DNA of 64,000 nt, from positions 3,286,001 through 3,350,000 of the forward strand of contig NZ_RBXT01000001.1 in the NCBI RefSeq assembly GCF_003635045.1. Direction: 5' to 3'. This document shows positions 33,430 to 41,330 of the stretch, one piece after another. Below the pieces are notes generated by a model. The model was not told the DNA's origin, made no database searches, and was given only the letters and a program-made list of their open reading frames with translations. Numbering within the stretch: the first letter of the stretch is position 1; each line of letters opens with the position of its first letter. Source of the stretch: Terracoccus luteus (GTDB lineage Bacteria > Actinomycetota > Actinomycetes > Actinomycetales > Dermatophilaceae). The translations under genes and the position numbers were made by a program.

Positions 33430-34836
33430 GTGACCGAGAAGCCCGACCGCCCCCAGCCCCCCGTCGACGCACGGGACCGCCCCGACCTCCTCGGGGTCGA
33501 CGCGGAGAGCCGCACCGACGCCCGCACCGACAGCTCCAGCGAGGAGACGACCTCGTCCCTCTTCGGCCGCGGCAGCTGGCCGGAGGTCTCGCGCATCACC
33601 GAGGTGCTGCGCCGCGAGACCGTCGGCGGGGCCCTGCTGCTGCTCGCGACGGTCGTGGCCCTCGTCTGGGCCAACTCGCCCTGGTCGGAGACCTACGGCC
33701 AGGTGCGCGACTTCCGCTTCGGGCCGGAGCAGCTGCACCTCGACCTGTCGGTCGGCTCGTGGGCCGCCGACGGCCTGCTCGCCATCTTCTTCTTCGTCGC
33801 CGGGCTCGAGCTCAAGCGCGAGTTCGTCGCGGGCGACCTGCGCGACCGCCGCAAGGCGGCCCTGCCGGTCGTCGCCGCCCTCGGCGGCATGATCGGCCCG
33901 GCCCTGATCTTCGTCGCCGTCAACGCGACGACCGGGTCGGGCGCCCTGCAGGGGTGGGCCATCCCCACCGCCACCGACATCGCCTTCGCCCTCGCGGTGC
34001 TCGCCGTCATCAGCACGCACCTGCCGGCCGCCCTGCGCACGTTCCTGCTCACCCTCGCAGTCGTCGACGACCTCTTCGCCATCACGATCATCGCGATCTT
34101 CTACACCCGCGACCTGCAGCCGCTGCTGCTGCTCGTCGCCCTCGTCCCCCTCGCCGCCTTCGGCCTGCTCGTGCAGCGGCGGGTCCGCTCGTGGTGGGCC
34201 CTCGTGCCGCTCGCCCTCGTCACGTGGACCCTCGTCCACGCCTCGGGCGTGCACGCGACGGTGGCCGGCGTGCTCCTCGCCTTCACCGTGCCGGTGATGC
34301 GCAGCCAGGCCGCCGGTGGCCCCGAGGCCGGCCCGGGCATGGCCGAGCACTTCGAGCACCGCCTCCGCCCGCTGTCGTCGGGGCTGGCCGTCCCGGTCTT
34401 CGCGCTCTTCGCCGCCGGCGTCACGGTCGGTGGCCTCAACGGCTTCGTCGAGGCGCTGTCCGACCGCGTCGCGATCGGGATCGTCGTCGGCCTCGTCGTG
34501 GGCAAGGCGGTCGGCATCTTCGGCTCGACCTACCTCATGGCCCGGTTCACCCGGGCGAGCCTCGACCGCCACCTGCGATGGATCGACGTCTTCGGGCTCT
34601 CGGTGCTCGCCGGCATCGGCTTCACCGTGTCGTTGCTCATCGGCGAGCTCGCCTTCGGCAGCGGGAGCACCCGCGACGAGCACGTCAAGGTCGGCGTGCT
34701 CACCGGGTCGGTGCTCGCGGCCCTCATCGCCGCGGTCATCCTGCGCACCCGCAACCGTGCCTACCGCCGGGCCTGCGAGGAGGAGGAGGCCGACGACGAC
34801 CACGACGGCACGCCGGACGTCTACCAGCGCAGCTGA
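33430..34836 (+). CDS. nhaA: Na+/H+ antiporter NhaA
   Basis: 468 aa from GTG 33430, seven bases after AGGAG. After a ~45-residue acidic N-terminal tail the NhaA core follows: [43 protein letters not shown], and [10 protein letters not shown] with the paired Asp needed for ion exchange, ending in [15 protein letters not shown]. It expels Na+ in exchange for protons for pH and salt balance. The C-terminus is strongly acidic. The 209-bp upstream gap contains TACGAT near 33336, which may be a -10 box with an ~85-nt leader. Confidence 0.95.
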   Translation: MTEKPDRPQPPVDARDRPDLLGVDAESRTDARTDSSSEETTSSLFGRGSWPEVSRITEVLRRETVGGALLLLATVVALVWANSPWSETYGQVRDFRFGPEQLHLDLSVGSWAADGLLAIFFFVAGLELKREFVAGDLRDRRKAALPVVAALGGMIGPALIFVAVNATTGSGALQGWAIPTATDIAFALAVLAVISTHLPAALRTFLLTLAVVDDLFAITIIAIFYTRDLQPLLLLVALVPLAAFGLLVQRRVRSWWALVPLALVTWTLVHASGVHATVAGVLLAFTVPVMRSQAAGGPEAGPGMAEHFEHRLRPLSSGLAVPVFALFAAGVTVGGLNGFVEALSDRVAIGIVVGLVVGKAVGIFGSTYLMARFTRASLDRHLRWIDVFGLSVLAGIGFTVSLLIGELAFGSGSTRDEHVKVGVLTGSVLAALIAAVILRTRNRAYRRACEEEEADDDHDGTPDVYQRS

Positions 34837-34891
34837 CCCACAGCGCGTCGGCGACCGGCCGGCGACCGGTCGGTGACCTGCCTACGAACGG

Positions 34892-35248
34892 TCAGTCGAT
34901 GATCTCGGACGAGACGCGGTGCGCGGGGGCCGGCACGCCCGACCGGCGGGCCGCCGGCGCCGACACAACGTAGGCGTCGCCGTTGACGGGTCCGGACACG
35001 ACGGCGTCGACCCACGGGCGGGGCATCGGGGTCAGCCCGGCTGCGGCGATCTCGGCCTCCAGCCGCTGCTGCAGCTCGGCGTGGTCGTGACCGGCGCCCT
35101 CGACGGCGAGCCGGTCGATGATCGCCTGCAGCAGGGCGTCGTGGTCCCGTCGGCCGCGCACACCCGTCGCCTCGACCGGCCCGCTGCCGTCGCGCGTCTC
35201 GTCGCGACCCGGCTCGCGAGCATCCCCGGTACCGGTCACCCCAGCCAT
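34892..35248 (-). CDS. Small hypothetical protein
   Basis: 118 aa from ATG 35248, with GGAGG four bases upstream. The central part, HDALLQAIIDRLAVEGAGHD followed by a run on to PRPWVDAVVSGP, looks like a folded helical segment; the N-terminal 35 residues are Gly/Asp/Arg-rich and probably disordered. No family recognised. It lies between nhaA (convergent) and the GH32 gene (same strand, upstream end-to-start 46 bp), so it could be co-transcribed with GH32. The codon pattern and ribosome-binding site make it a likely real gene. Confidence 0.55.
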   Translation of the reverse strand: MAGVTGTGDAREPGRDETRDGSGPVEATGVRGRRDHDALLQAIIDRLAVEGAGHDHAELQQRLEAEIAAAGLTPMPRPWVDAVVSGPVNGDAYVVSAPAARRSGVPAPAHRVSSEIID

Positions 35249-35294
35249 GACGCCTCCGTCCTGCACCCCGGCCCGCCCGGGTGGCACCAGTGCA

Positions 35295-36608
35295 TCACCC
35301 GACGCCGGGAGCGGCCTCGGAGACGGGCCGACCCACCCAGCCGGCCCCGACCGCCGACGGCCCGGTCACCTCGTCCCACCGCCCGAGGTCGTCGAGCACG
35401 ACGCCCACGGCACCGCCCGGGGTGAGCACCTCGACGCACGGGCCGTCGACGAGCACCTGCACCCCCTCGGCCGGCGTCGCCAGCGTGACCGCGGTGTCGT
35501 CGTGCTGCACGGTGAGGATGCCGTCACGGTGCGAGAGCGTGAGCCGCACCCGGCCGTCCGCGCCGAGGCTCACCCCGTCGGCGAGGGCGGTCGCGTCGAC
35601 CGGGTCGAGCACCAGCGCGTTCGCGTCGCCGCGCTCGGTCCACGTGGCGGCGGCGACCGCCGGGTGCAGCCGCACGACGAGCCGACCGTCGACGAGGTCG
35701 AGACGGTGCGGCACGCTGAGTGCCCCTGCGCGACAGGCCTGCTCGTCGAGCAGGCCGCGCATCCAGAAGACGATGCAGAGGGCGCCGTCGGCGTCGTGGA
35801 ACGTCGCGGGGGCGTAGTACGAGTCGCCGTGGGTCAGCCGCTGCCACGCCGCGGCCTCGAAGCGCGGGCCGTCGGCGACACCCGTCGCGGCGGCGACGTG
35901 GTGCAAGACGTCGCGGTCCCAGACCGACGTGACGAGCACCTCCACCGCGCCGTCGGAACCCACAGCCCCGTCGGCCCGCCCGGCTCGCTGGCGCTGCGGG
36001 CACTCCCAGAGGGCGCCCGTCCAGACCGGCTCCGTCTCCGTCGTCGGGCGCGACGCGGCGACGCCGTCGAACGTCCACGTGTCGAGGTCGGGCGACGAGA
36101 ACGCCAGGGCGGCAGCGGAACCCGGCTCACCGGCATCCGACAGGGCGGCGCCGACGTACATACGCCACCGGTCGCCGTCGGCGAAGACGAAGGGGTCGCG
36201 GAACGACGTCACGCCGAGACCCTCCGGCGCCGTCACGACGACGGCGCCTTTGCCCCACGGCCCGTCGAGGGTGTCGGCGTCGGCCACCCGCACCCGCCCG
36301 AGCGGCTGGTCGTCGACGTCGACCGAGGTGTAGAACGCGCGGTGGCCACCGGCGGGGCGGGCCACGACGGAGCCGGACCACACGCCACCGTCGCCGTCAC
36401 CGGGGGCTAGGGCGACCTCGCGCTCCTCCCAGTGCAGCAGGTCGTCGCTGACGGCGTGACCCCAGTGGCACGTCGGCGCCCACGTCGTGCGGTCGGGGAC
36501 GTACTGGAACCACAGGTGATAGCGCTCGCCGTCCCACGTCGGCGAGAGTGGGTCGTTGACCCAGCCCCGGTCGGCCGTGAGGTGGATGCCGGGTCGCGCG
36601 CTGCTCAT
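35295..36608 (-). CDS. Glycoside hydrolase family 32 (beta-fructosidase/sucrose hydrolase)
   Basis: 437 aa from ATG 36608. The three GH32 acidic motifs are present: nucleophile in GWVNDPL (usual WMNDPNG, here with N-D-P-L), F-R-D-P for transition-state binding, and acid/base in WECPQ. A five-bladed propeller occupies the first ~300 residues and a beta-sandwich the rest. Probably hydrolyses sucrose, sucrose-6-phosphate or fructooligosaccharides. There is no signal peptide, so it is cytosolic. No sugar transporter adjoins it. Divergent from the methyltransferase at 36661 with only 52 bp between the starts. Confidence 0.9.
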   Translation of the reverse strand: MSSARPGIHLTADRGWVNDPLSPTWDGERYHLWFQYVPDRTTWAPTCHWGHAVSDDLLHWEEREVALAPGDGDGGVWSGSVVARPAGGHRAFYTSVDVDDQPLGRVRVADADTLDGPWGKGAVVVTAPEGLGVTSFRDPFVFADGDRWRMYVGAALSDAGEPGSAAALAFSSPDLDTWTFDGVAASRPTTETEPVWTGALWECPQRQRAGRADGAVGSDGAVEVLVTSVWDRDVLHHVAAATGVADGPRFEAAAWQRLTHGDSYYAPATFHDADGALCIVFWMRGLLDEQACRAGALSVPHRLDLVDGRLVVRLHPAVAAATWTERGDANALVLDPVDATALADGVSLGADGRVRLTLSHRDGILTVQHDDTAVTLATPAEGVQVLVDGPCVEVLTPGGAVGVVLDDLGRWDEVTGPSAVGAGWVGRPVSEAAPGVG

Positions 36609-36648
36609 GGCCGCCCACTCTGGCACGGGGTGGGGTCGACGGCGCCGG

Positions 36649-36654
36649 TACGCT
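36649..36654 (+). promoter_or_regulatory. -10 box TACGCT of a leaderless start
   Basis: TACGCT, six bases, then ATG 36661. It lies in the 52-bp gap shared with the divergent GH32 gene. Confidence 0.55.
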
Positions 36655-36660
36655 CGACCG

Positions 36661-37284
36661 ATGGGCTGGTGGGCGCGCCAGGTGGTGCCGCGGCTCGTGG
36701 CCGGCGGCGGCGACGAGCCGAAGGTGCTCGCGCTGCGGGCGCGGGCGTGCGACGGCCTCGAGGGCCGCGTCGTCGAGCTCGGGTTCGGCAGCGGGCCCAA
36801 CCTGCGGGTGCTGCCGGCCGCGGTCACCGAGGTGGTGGCGGTCGAGCCGTCGGACGTCGCGTGGCGGCTGTCGCAGCCGGCGCGTGACGCCTCTCCGGTG
36901 CCGGTGACGCGTGGCGGGCTCGACGCCGGCCGGCTCGACCTGCCCGACGGCAGCGCCGACGCGGTGCTGTCGACGCTGACCCTCTGCACGGTGCCCGACG
37001 CCGCGACCGCGCTGGCCGAGGTGCGCCGGGTGCTGCGCCCCGGCGGCACGCTGCACCTGCTCGAGCACGGGCTCGCACCCGACGCCCCCGTGCGCCGGTG
37101 GCAGCACCGGCTCGACCCGCTGCAGCGGCGCCTCTTCGACGGCTGCCACCTCACGCGGCCGGTCGACGAGCTCGTGGCCGCCTCAGGGCTGACGGTCGAG
37201 GCCATGGAGCGCGAGTACGGCCCCTTCCCCCGGCCGCTGCGCCCGTGGGGGTTCCTCTACGTCGGACGGGCCCGCCGGACCTGA
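36661..37284 (+). CDS. Class I SAM-dependent methyltransferase
   Basis: 207 aa. Motif I VVELGFGSGPNLRVLP, acidic residue in VAVEPSD, then VLSTLTLCTVPD and VRRVLRPGGTLHLLEHG. It is close in style to actinobacterial Methyltransf_11 proteins related to phosphatidylethanolamine or thiol methyltransferases (the LEHG end is common in these). Substrate unproven. The start is leaderless by its -10 spacing. The stop is followed at once by a GC palindrome. Confidence 0.83.
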   Translation: MGWWARQVVPRLVAGGGDEPKVLALRARACDGLEGRVVELGFGSGPNLRVLPAAVTEVVAVEPSDVAWRLSQPARDASPVPVTRGGLDAGRLDLPDGSADAVLSTLTLCTVPDAATALAEVRRVLRPGGTLHLLEHGLAPDAPVRRWQHRLDPLQRRLFDGCHLTRPVDELVAASGLTVEAMEREYGPFPRPLRPWGFLYVGRARRT

Positions 37285-37298
37285 CCCCGGCGCCGGGG
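37285..37298. terminator. GC palindrome after the methyltransferase gene
   Basis: CCCCGGCGCCGGGG begins directly after the TGA; it could fold as a short hairpin. No T-run follows, so termination is uncertain. Confidence 0.3.
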
Positions 37299-37413
37299 TG
37301 CCGGGGTGCCGCTGCGTCGCATGGAGGTTCGTCGTCGTCACGGCCACCACGACCCTCCACGGGGTCGGGCGCCGCCGCCCCGGACCTGGACGCGCTCCGT
37401 CGGTGGTCCCGGC

Positions 37414-37419
37414 TAGCGT
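37414..37419 (+). promoter_or_regulatory. -10 box TAGCGT ahead of the MATE gene
   Basis: TAGCGT, seven bases, then ATG 37427; leaderless start likely. Confidence 0.45.
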
Positions 37420-37426
37420 GACGGCC

Positions 37427-38776
37427 ATGCCGGATGCCGACGTGGCCGGGCCCTCGGGGCACCGGCGTGAGATCGCGCGGCTCGCGGTCCCGGCCTTCCT
37501 GGCCCTCATCGCCGAGCCGCTGTTCCTGCTCGCCGACTCGGCGATCATCGGCCACCTCGGCACCGTCCCGCTCGCCGGGCTCGGCATCGCCAGCGCCGCC
37601 CTCGTCACCGCCGCCGGCGTCTTCGTCTTCCTCGCCTACGGCACGACGAGCGTCGTGGCCCGCCACCTCGGGGCGGGCGACCAGCGCTCGGCGGTCGCGG
37701 CCGGCATCGACGGGCTGTGGCTCGCCGTCGGGCTCGGCGCGGTCGTGGCGGTGCTCACCGCCGTCTTCGCCGAGCCGATCTGCGCCCTCTTCGGCTCGTC
37801 ACCCGACGCCCTCGCGCAGGCCACGACCTACCTGCGGGTCTCGGCCGCCGGCCTGCCCGGCATGCTCGTCGTGCTCGCCGTCACCGGAGTGCTGCGCGGC
37901 CTGCAGGACACCCGCACCCCGCTCGTCGCCTCGGGCGTCGGGTTCGGCGCCAACATCGTGCTCAACCTCGTCTTCGTCTACGGGTTCGGTTGGGGCATCG
38001 CCGGATCCGCGTGGGGGACAGTCATCGCGCAGACCGGCATGGCGACCGGGCTCGTCGTCGTGCTGCTCGGCGCCGCCCGCCGCCTCGAGGCCCGGCTGCG
38101 GCCCCACCCCGGCCGCATCCTCGGGGCCGCGCGCACCGGCATCCCCCTGCTCGTGCGCACCATCGCCCTGCGCGCGACGATGCTCGTCACGACGTGGGTG
38201 GCGGCCTCGCTCGGTGACGTGCCGCTCGCCGCCCACCAGGTGGCGCTGACCATCTGGTCGTTCCTCGCCTTCGCGCTCGACGCCCTCGCCATCGCCGGTC
38301 AGGCGCTCACCGGCAAGGCGCTCGGGGCGGGCGACCGCGCCGCCGTGCGTGACACCCTCGCCATCATGGTCCGCTGGGGTGTCGTGGGCGGGCTCGTCGT
38401 CGGGCTCGTGCTCGCGGCCGTGCACCAGCTCGTGCCGGCGCTCTTCACGAGCGACCCGCAGGTGCGCGAGGCGCTCGGCGCCGCCCTCGTCGTCGTCGGT
38501 CTCGGGCAGGCCCTGTCGGGCTACGTCTTCGTGCTCGACGGGGTGCTCATCGGCGCCGGTGACGGCCGCTGGCTGGCCTGGGCCTCCGTCGCCGGGTTCG
38601 TCGCCTACCTGCCCTTCATCCTCTGGGTGCGCCACGCCGGGTCGAGCGGCTCGGCCGTGCGCGACGTCGTGGCCCTGTGGCTGGCCTTCACCGCCTTCAT
38701 GGCCATCCGAGGGGCGCTGCTGTGGTGGCGGTCGCGCCAGGACGCCTGGCTCGTCATCGGGACCGGACGGGCCTGA
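37427..38776 (+). CDS. MATE-family efflux transporter (DinF-like)
   Basis: 449 aa from ATG 37427, about 12 hydrophobic segments. The opening EIARLAVPAFLALIAEPLFLLADSAIIGHLG and the mid-protein GVLRGLQDTRTPL match the DinF branch of MATE exporters, which expel cationic drugs or metabolites with H+ or Na+. Genes of this type sit near rplI and dnaB in related actinobacteria, so it may be an ancestral resident of this locus. Its stop codon lies inside a perfect palindrome shared with the convergent DUF1772 gene. Confidence 0.9.
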   Translation: MPDADVAGPSGHRREIARLAVPAFLALIAEPLFLLADSAIIGHLGTVPLAGLGIASAALVTAAGVFVFLAYGTTSVVARHLGAGDQRSAVAAGIDGLWLAVGLGAVVAVLTAVFAEPICALFGSSPDALAQATTYLRVSAAGLPGMLVVLAVTGVLRGLQDTRTPLVASGVGFGANIVLNLVFVYGFGWGIAGSAWGTVIAQTGMATGLVVVLLGAARRLEARLRPHPGRILGAARTGIPLLVRTIALRATMLVTTWVAASLGDVPLAAHQVALTIWSFLAFALDALAIAGQALTGKALGAGDRAAVRDTLAIMVRWGVVGGLVVGLVLAAVHQLVPALFTSDPQVREALGAALVVVGLGQALSGYVFVLDGVLIGAGDGRWLAWASVAGFVAYLPFILWVRHAGSSGSAVRDVVALWLAFTAFMAIRGALLWWRSRQDAWLVIGTGRA

Positions 38777-38794
38777 CCCGGCGCCGGGTCAGGC
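38771..38794. terminator. Bidirectional terminator containing both stop codons
   Basis: GCCTGACCCGGC followed directly by its exact reverse complement GCCGGGTCAGGC: a 24-bp perfect palindrome. It includes the TGA of the MATE gene (38774-38776) and the TCA (stop on the minus strand, 38789-38791) of the DUF1772 gene. Confidence 0.55.
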
Positions 38795-39316
38795 GCCCCG
38801 CACGGCCCCCGCGACGAGGAGCACCGCCGAGAGCAGGGCGAGCGCGACCCGCACGTGGTTCATCGCCGTCCAGCCGGGCCGGTACGACTCCCACGCACCG
38901 GTGGCGCCCGTGGCACCCGCCTCACCCGTGGAACCGGTGGCACCGGTGGCACCGGCGGAGTCCGGAGGCACGCGCGCGAGGGCGTCGTTGCGCGGCACGT
39001 GGTACGCCGCCGTGACGACGAACGCGGCCACCCCGAACACCGCTCCCGCCACGAGCAGCAGCCTCGTCGGACCGTCCGCCGCGACGGCCGCCCAGACCCC
39101 GACGACGACGCAGCCCACCGGCGACCCGACGAGCGGCACCATGAGCGCGCTGCGGGGGGCGACGCGGTTGACCGCCTGCATGGTGGGCAGCGCGGTCGCC
39201 GGCGGCACCCGGGCGAGCGCCGGCATGACGACGCTCGAGAAGGCGAACAGCGCACCGCCCGTGAGCCCGGAGGCGACGGCGGTGACGAGGGCGATGACCT
39301 GCAGCAGCCCGCTCAT
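38789..39316 (-). CDS. DUF1772 (anthrone oxygenase-like) membrane protein with collagen-like insert
   Basis: 175 aa with four hydrophobic segments; the opening MSGLLQVIALVTAVASGLTGGALFAFSSVVMPAL and the late NHVR motif fit DUF1772. Function is not well defined; some members are linked to anthrone oxidation. Between TM3 and TM4, about residues 119-140, there is a run of Gly-x-Thr/Ala triplets (GATGATGSTGEAGATGATGA), a collagen-like stretch encoded by GGTGCCACC-type repeats. Family members normally have a short PRN-type loop here (NVPRNDAL is seen just before). ATG 39316; no strong ribosome-binding site. Confidence 0.75.
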   Translation of the reverse strand: MSGLLQVIALVTAVASGLTGGALFAFSSVVMPALARVPPATALPTMQAVNRVAPRSALMVPLVGSPVGCVVVGVWAAVAADGPTRLLLVAGAVFGVAAFVVTAAYHVPRNDALARVPPDSAGATGATGSTGEAGATGATGAWESYRPGWTAMNHVRVALALLSAVLLVAGAVRGA

Positions 39317-39574
39317 GGGCGTCAGTCAACCGCACCGGGGTCTGCTCCGGACCCGTGTCGAGCCCGTGACGAGACCGGATGCCGGGCGCACGGTCCCGCG
39401 AGCCGTGACCCTCCCGCGGGGCCGAGTCGTCCGGCCGCCGGCACTCTGGGGCAACTGCTACGGCTTTCTCAGGGTTCTTTCAGGTACCCGGGGCAGAGTT
39501 CCTCTCGTGAGTTGCTCCTGTGCGGCTCGGTGATCTTCCTCCCCTGTCGGATCGCCGGGTCACGGGCACCCGCT

Positions 39575-39616
39575 CCTGCTGGCCGAGTTCGGCGACGTGG
39601 CCAGCAGGGGCGGGTT
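39575..39616 (+). terminator. Rho-independent terminator, orphan
   Basis: Perfect 10-bp stem CCTGCTGGCC / GGCCAGCAGG (39575-39584, 39599-39608), 14-nt loop, followed by GGCGGGTTTT. It points along the plus strand, yet no plus-strand gene ends nearby (the MATE gene stops 800 bp earlier), so it should end a non-coding transcript or act as an attenuator. Confidence 0.65.
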
Positions 39617-39732
39617 TTCTCGTTCGCGCCCCTGCTCACCGGCCGACCATCAACGTGCCAGCGCCGTCCCACGGGGCCCACCCCGGGCCGTGATCGCGCC
39701 CCCAGCCCGAGGTCACGGATCGATAACGCCCC

Positions 39733-39783
39733 TTGACCGGCATCCTGCCTGCCCCTCATTCTCATCCGTGAGAGCGCTCTCAC
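39733..39783 (+). promoter_or_regulatory. cebE promoter with LacI-family operator
   Basis: The perfect palindrome GTGAGAGCGCTCTCAC (39768-39783) is of the CebR/CelR operator type (TGGGAGCGCTCCCA). TTGACC (39733) and CATTCT (39757) at 18-bp spacing are plausible -35/-10 elements that place the start of transcription at the operator. A second, imperfect copy GGAGAGCGCTCCCA lies at 39801-39814. Confidence 0.65.
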
Positions 39784-39849
39784 AGCTCGGTTCCGAGCAC
39801 GGAGAGCGCTCCCACACCACATTGGGGTTGAGACCGAAGGAGCTCTCTC

Positions 39850-41163
39850 ATGGCAACCCGACAGACCCGCTTCGGCCTGCGCGCTACCGCGCTCGCCACC
39901 ATCTCGATCGGGGTGCTGGCCCTCACGGCGTGCAGCTCGGCTCCCGAACCGACCGCCGCGGCCGGCGGGAGCGCCGCCGCCGGGGGCGGTGACCAGAAGA
40001 TCACCCTGACGCTCTCGACGTTCAACCAGTTCGGCTACGAGGACCTCATCCCGGAGTACGAGAAGGCCCACCCGAACATCACCATCACGCACAAGAAGGC
40101 GGCGACCTCGAACGAGGCGCGCGACAACTTCAACACCCGCCTCGCGGCCGGCAGCGGCATGGCCGACGTCGAGGCCGTCGAGGTCGACTGGCTGCCGGAG
40201 ATCCTCCAGTACAGCGACAAGTTCGTCGATCTCAAGAACGCCGACGTCGAAGGCCGCTGGCCCGACTGGAAGACGAAGGCCGCCACCGACGCGAACGGCG
40301 CCCTCGTCGGCTACGGCACCGACGCCGGTCCCGAGGCCATCTGCTACCGCAGCGACCTCGTCAAGGCCGCCGGCTTCCCCAGCGACCGCGAGTCGGTCGC
40401 CAAGTGGTTCGGCACGACGTGGGAGAGCTACTTCGCCGCCGGGAAGCAGTTCGCGGCCAAGAGCCAGGTCCCCTTCTTCGACTCCCTCGGCGCCACGTAC
40501 CAGGGGATGATCAACCAGGTCGAGAGCACCTACGAGGATGCCGACGGCAACGTCATCGCCGCCGACAACCCGGCCGTCCGCAAGGTCTACGACGAGGTCG
40601 TCAAGGCCGGCATCGACGACGGCCTCTCGGCCAAGCTGCAGCAGTGGGGCAAGGACTGGACCGCGAGCTTCCAGAAGGACGGCTTCGCCACCATGCTCTG
40701 CCCCGGCTGGATGGTCGGCATCATCGAGGGCAACGCCAAGGGCGTCACCGGCTGGGACATCGCCAACACCTTCCCCGGTGGCGGCGGCAACTGGGGCGGC
40801 AGCTACCTCGTCGTGCCCAAGCAGAGCCAGCACCCCGAGGAGGCCCGCGCCCTCGCCGACTGGCTGACCGCGCCCGAGCAGCAGATCAAGGCCTTCCAGA
40901 AGATCGGCGCGTTCCCGAGCCAGGTGGCGGCCCAGAGCAGCCCGGCCCTCGCCGCGGTCAAGGTCGCCTCGTTCAACGACGCGCCGACCGGCCAGATCTT
41001 CAGCGACCGGTTCAAGGGCATCAGCGTGGCGCCGTTCAAGGGCCCGAAGTACTTCGCCATCAACGACGCGATGCAGAAGGCCCTGACCCGCATCGAGGAC
41101 GGCAGCTCGACGCCCGACGCCTCGTGGGACAAGTTCGTGGCCGACGTCCAGGCGCTCGGCTGA
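39850..41163 (+). CDS. cebE: Cellobiose-type ABC transporter substrate-binding lipoprotein
   Basis: 437 aa from ATG 39850 with AAGGAG upstream. The signal peptide ends in the lipobox LTAC (Cys28), so it is a membrane-anchored extracellular binding protein. The body is a family 1 solute-binding fold: LTLSTFNQFGYEDLIPEYEK, GYGTDAGPEAICYR, and the ligand-side GWMVGIIEG. The gene symbol rests on context: two permeases, a GH1 beta-glucosidase and a LacI regulator follow in one operon, the layout of cebR-cebEFG-bglC in streptomycetes. The ATPase is not encoded here; such systems use a shared MsiK-type ATPase. Other beta-glucosides are possible ligands. Confidence 0.82.
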   Translation: MATRQTRFGLRATALATISIGVLALTACSSAPEPTAAAGGSAAAGGGDQKITLTLSTFNQFGYEDLIPEYEKAHPNITITHKKAATSNEARDNFNTRLAAGSGMADVEAVEVDWLPEILQYSDKFVDLKNADVEGRWPDWKTKAATDANGALVGYGTDAGPEAICYRSDLVKAAGFPSDRESVAKWFGTTWESYFAAGKQFAAKSQVPFFDSLGATYQGMINQVESTYEDADGNVIAADNPAVRKVYDEVVKAGIDDGLSAKLQQWGKDWTASFQKDGFATMLCPGWMVGIIEGNAKGVTGWDIANTFPGGGGNWGGSYLVVPKQSQHPEEARALADWLTAPEQQIKAFQKIGAFPSQVAAQSSPALAAVKVASFNDAPTGQIFSDRFKGISVAPFKGPKYFAINDAMQKALTRIEDGSSTPDASWDKFVADVQALG

Positions 41164-41195
41164 CCGAGGGCGCCAGGGCCGTCCATCCCCACCAC

Positions 41196-41230
41196 CGCCC
41201 GGGCCGGCCGCACGCCGGCCGGCCCGGGCG
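41196..41230 (+). other. Strong intercistronic hairpin between cebE and cebF
   Basis: 14-bp perfect stem (CGCCCGGGCCGGCC at 41196-41209 and its complement at 41217-41230) with a 7-nt loop and no T-run. In binding-protein/permease operons such a structure commonly stabilises the upstream mRNA or reduces read-through. Confidence 0.6.
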
Positions 41231-41330
41231 AGGTGGCGTGGGCGGCCACGCCCGACCGTCGCCACGACACCCGTCACGCCCCCACCACGACACCCGCCCA
41301 CGACCGCCGCCCAGACATCGAGGAGCAGCA

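Larger units (their letters stand above)
39317..39849 (+). other. Long intergenic region upstream of the cellobiose operon
   Basis: 533 bp without a convincing gene. Holds a possible structured RNA ending in a hairpin plus T-run (39575-39616), then the operon promoter and the LacI-type operators (39733-39813). GCAACT near 39452 and AGTTGC near 39512 can pair, which would bracket the pyrimidine-rich segment TTTCTCAGGGTTCTTTC. Confidence 0.5.

Noticed and set aside
40404-41330. Long upstream extension of cebF and similar extensions of cebG, bglC, dpgD and GH32 frames
   Set aside because: The extensions overlap real genes in another frame; starts with overlaps or ribosome-binding sites are much better.
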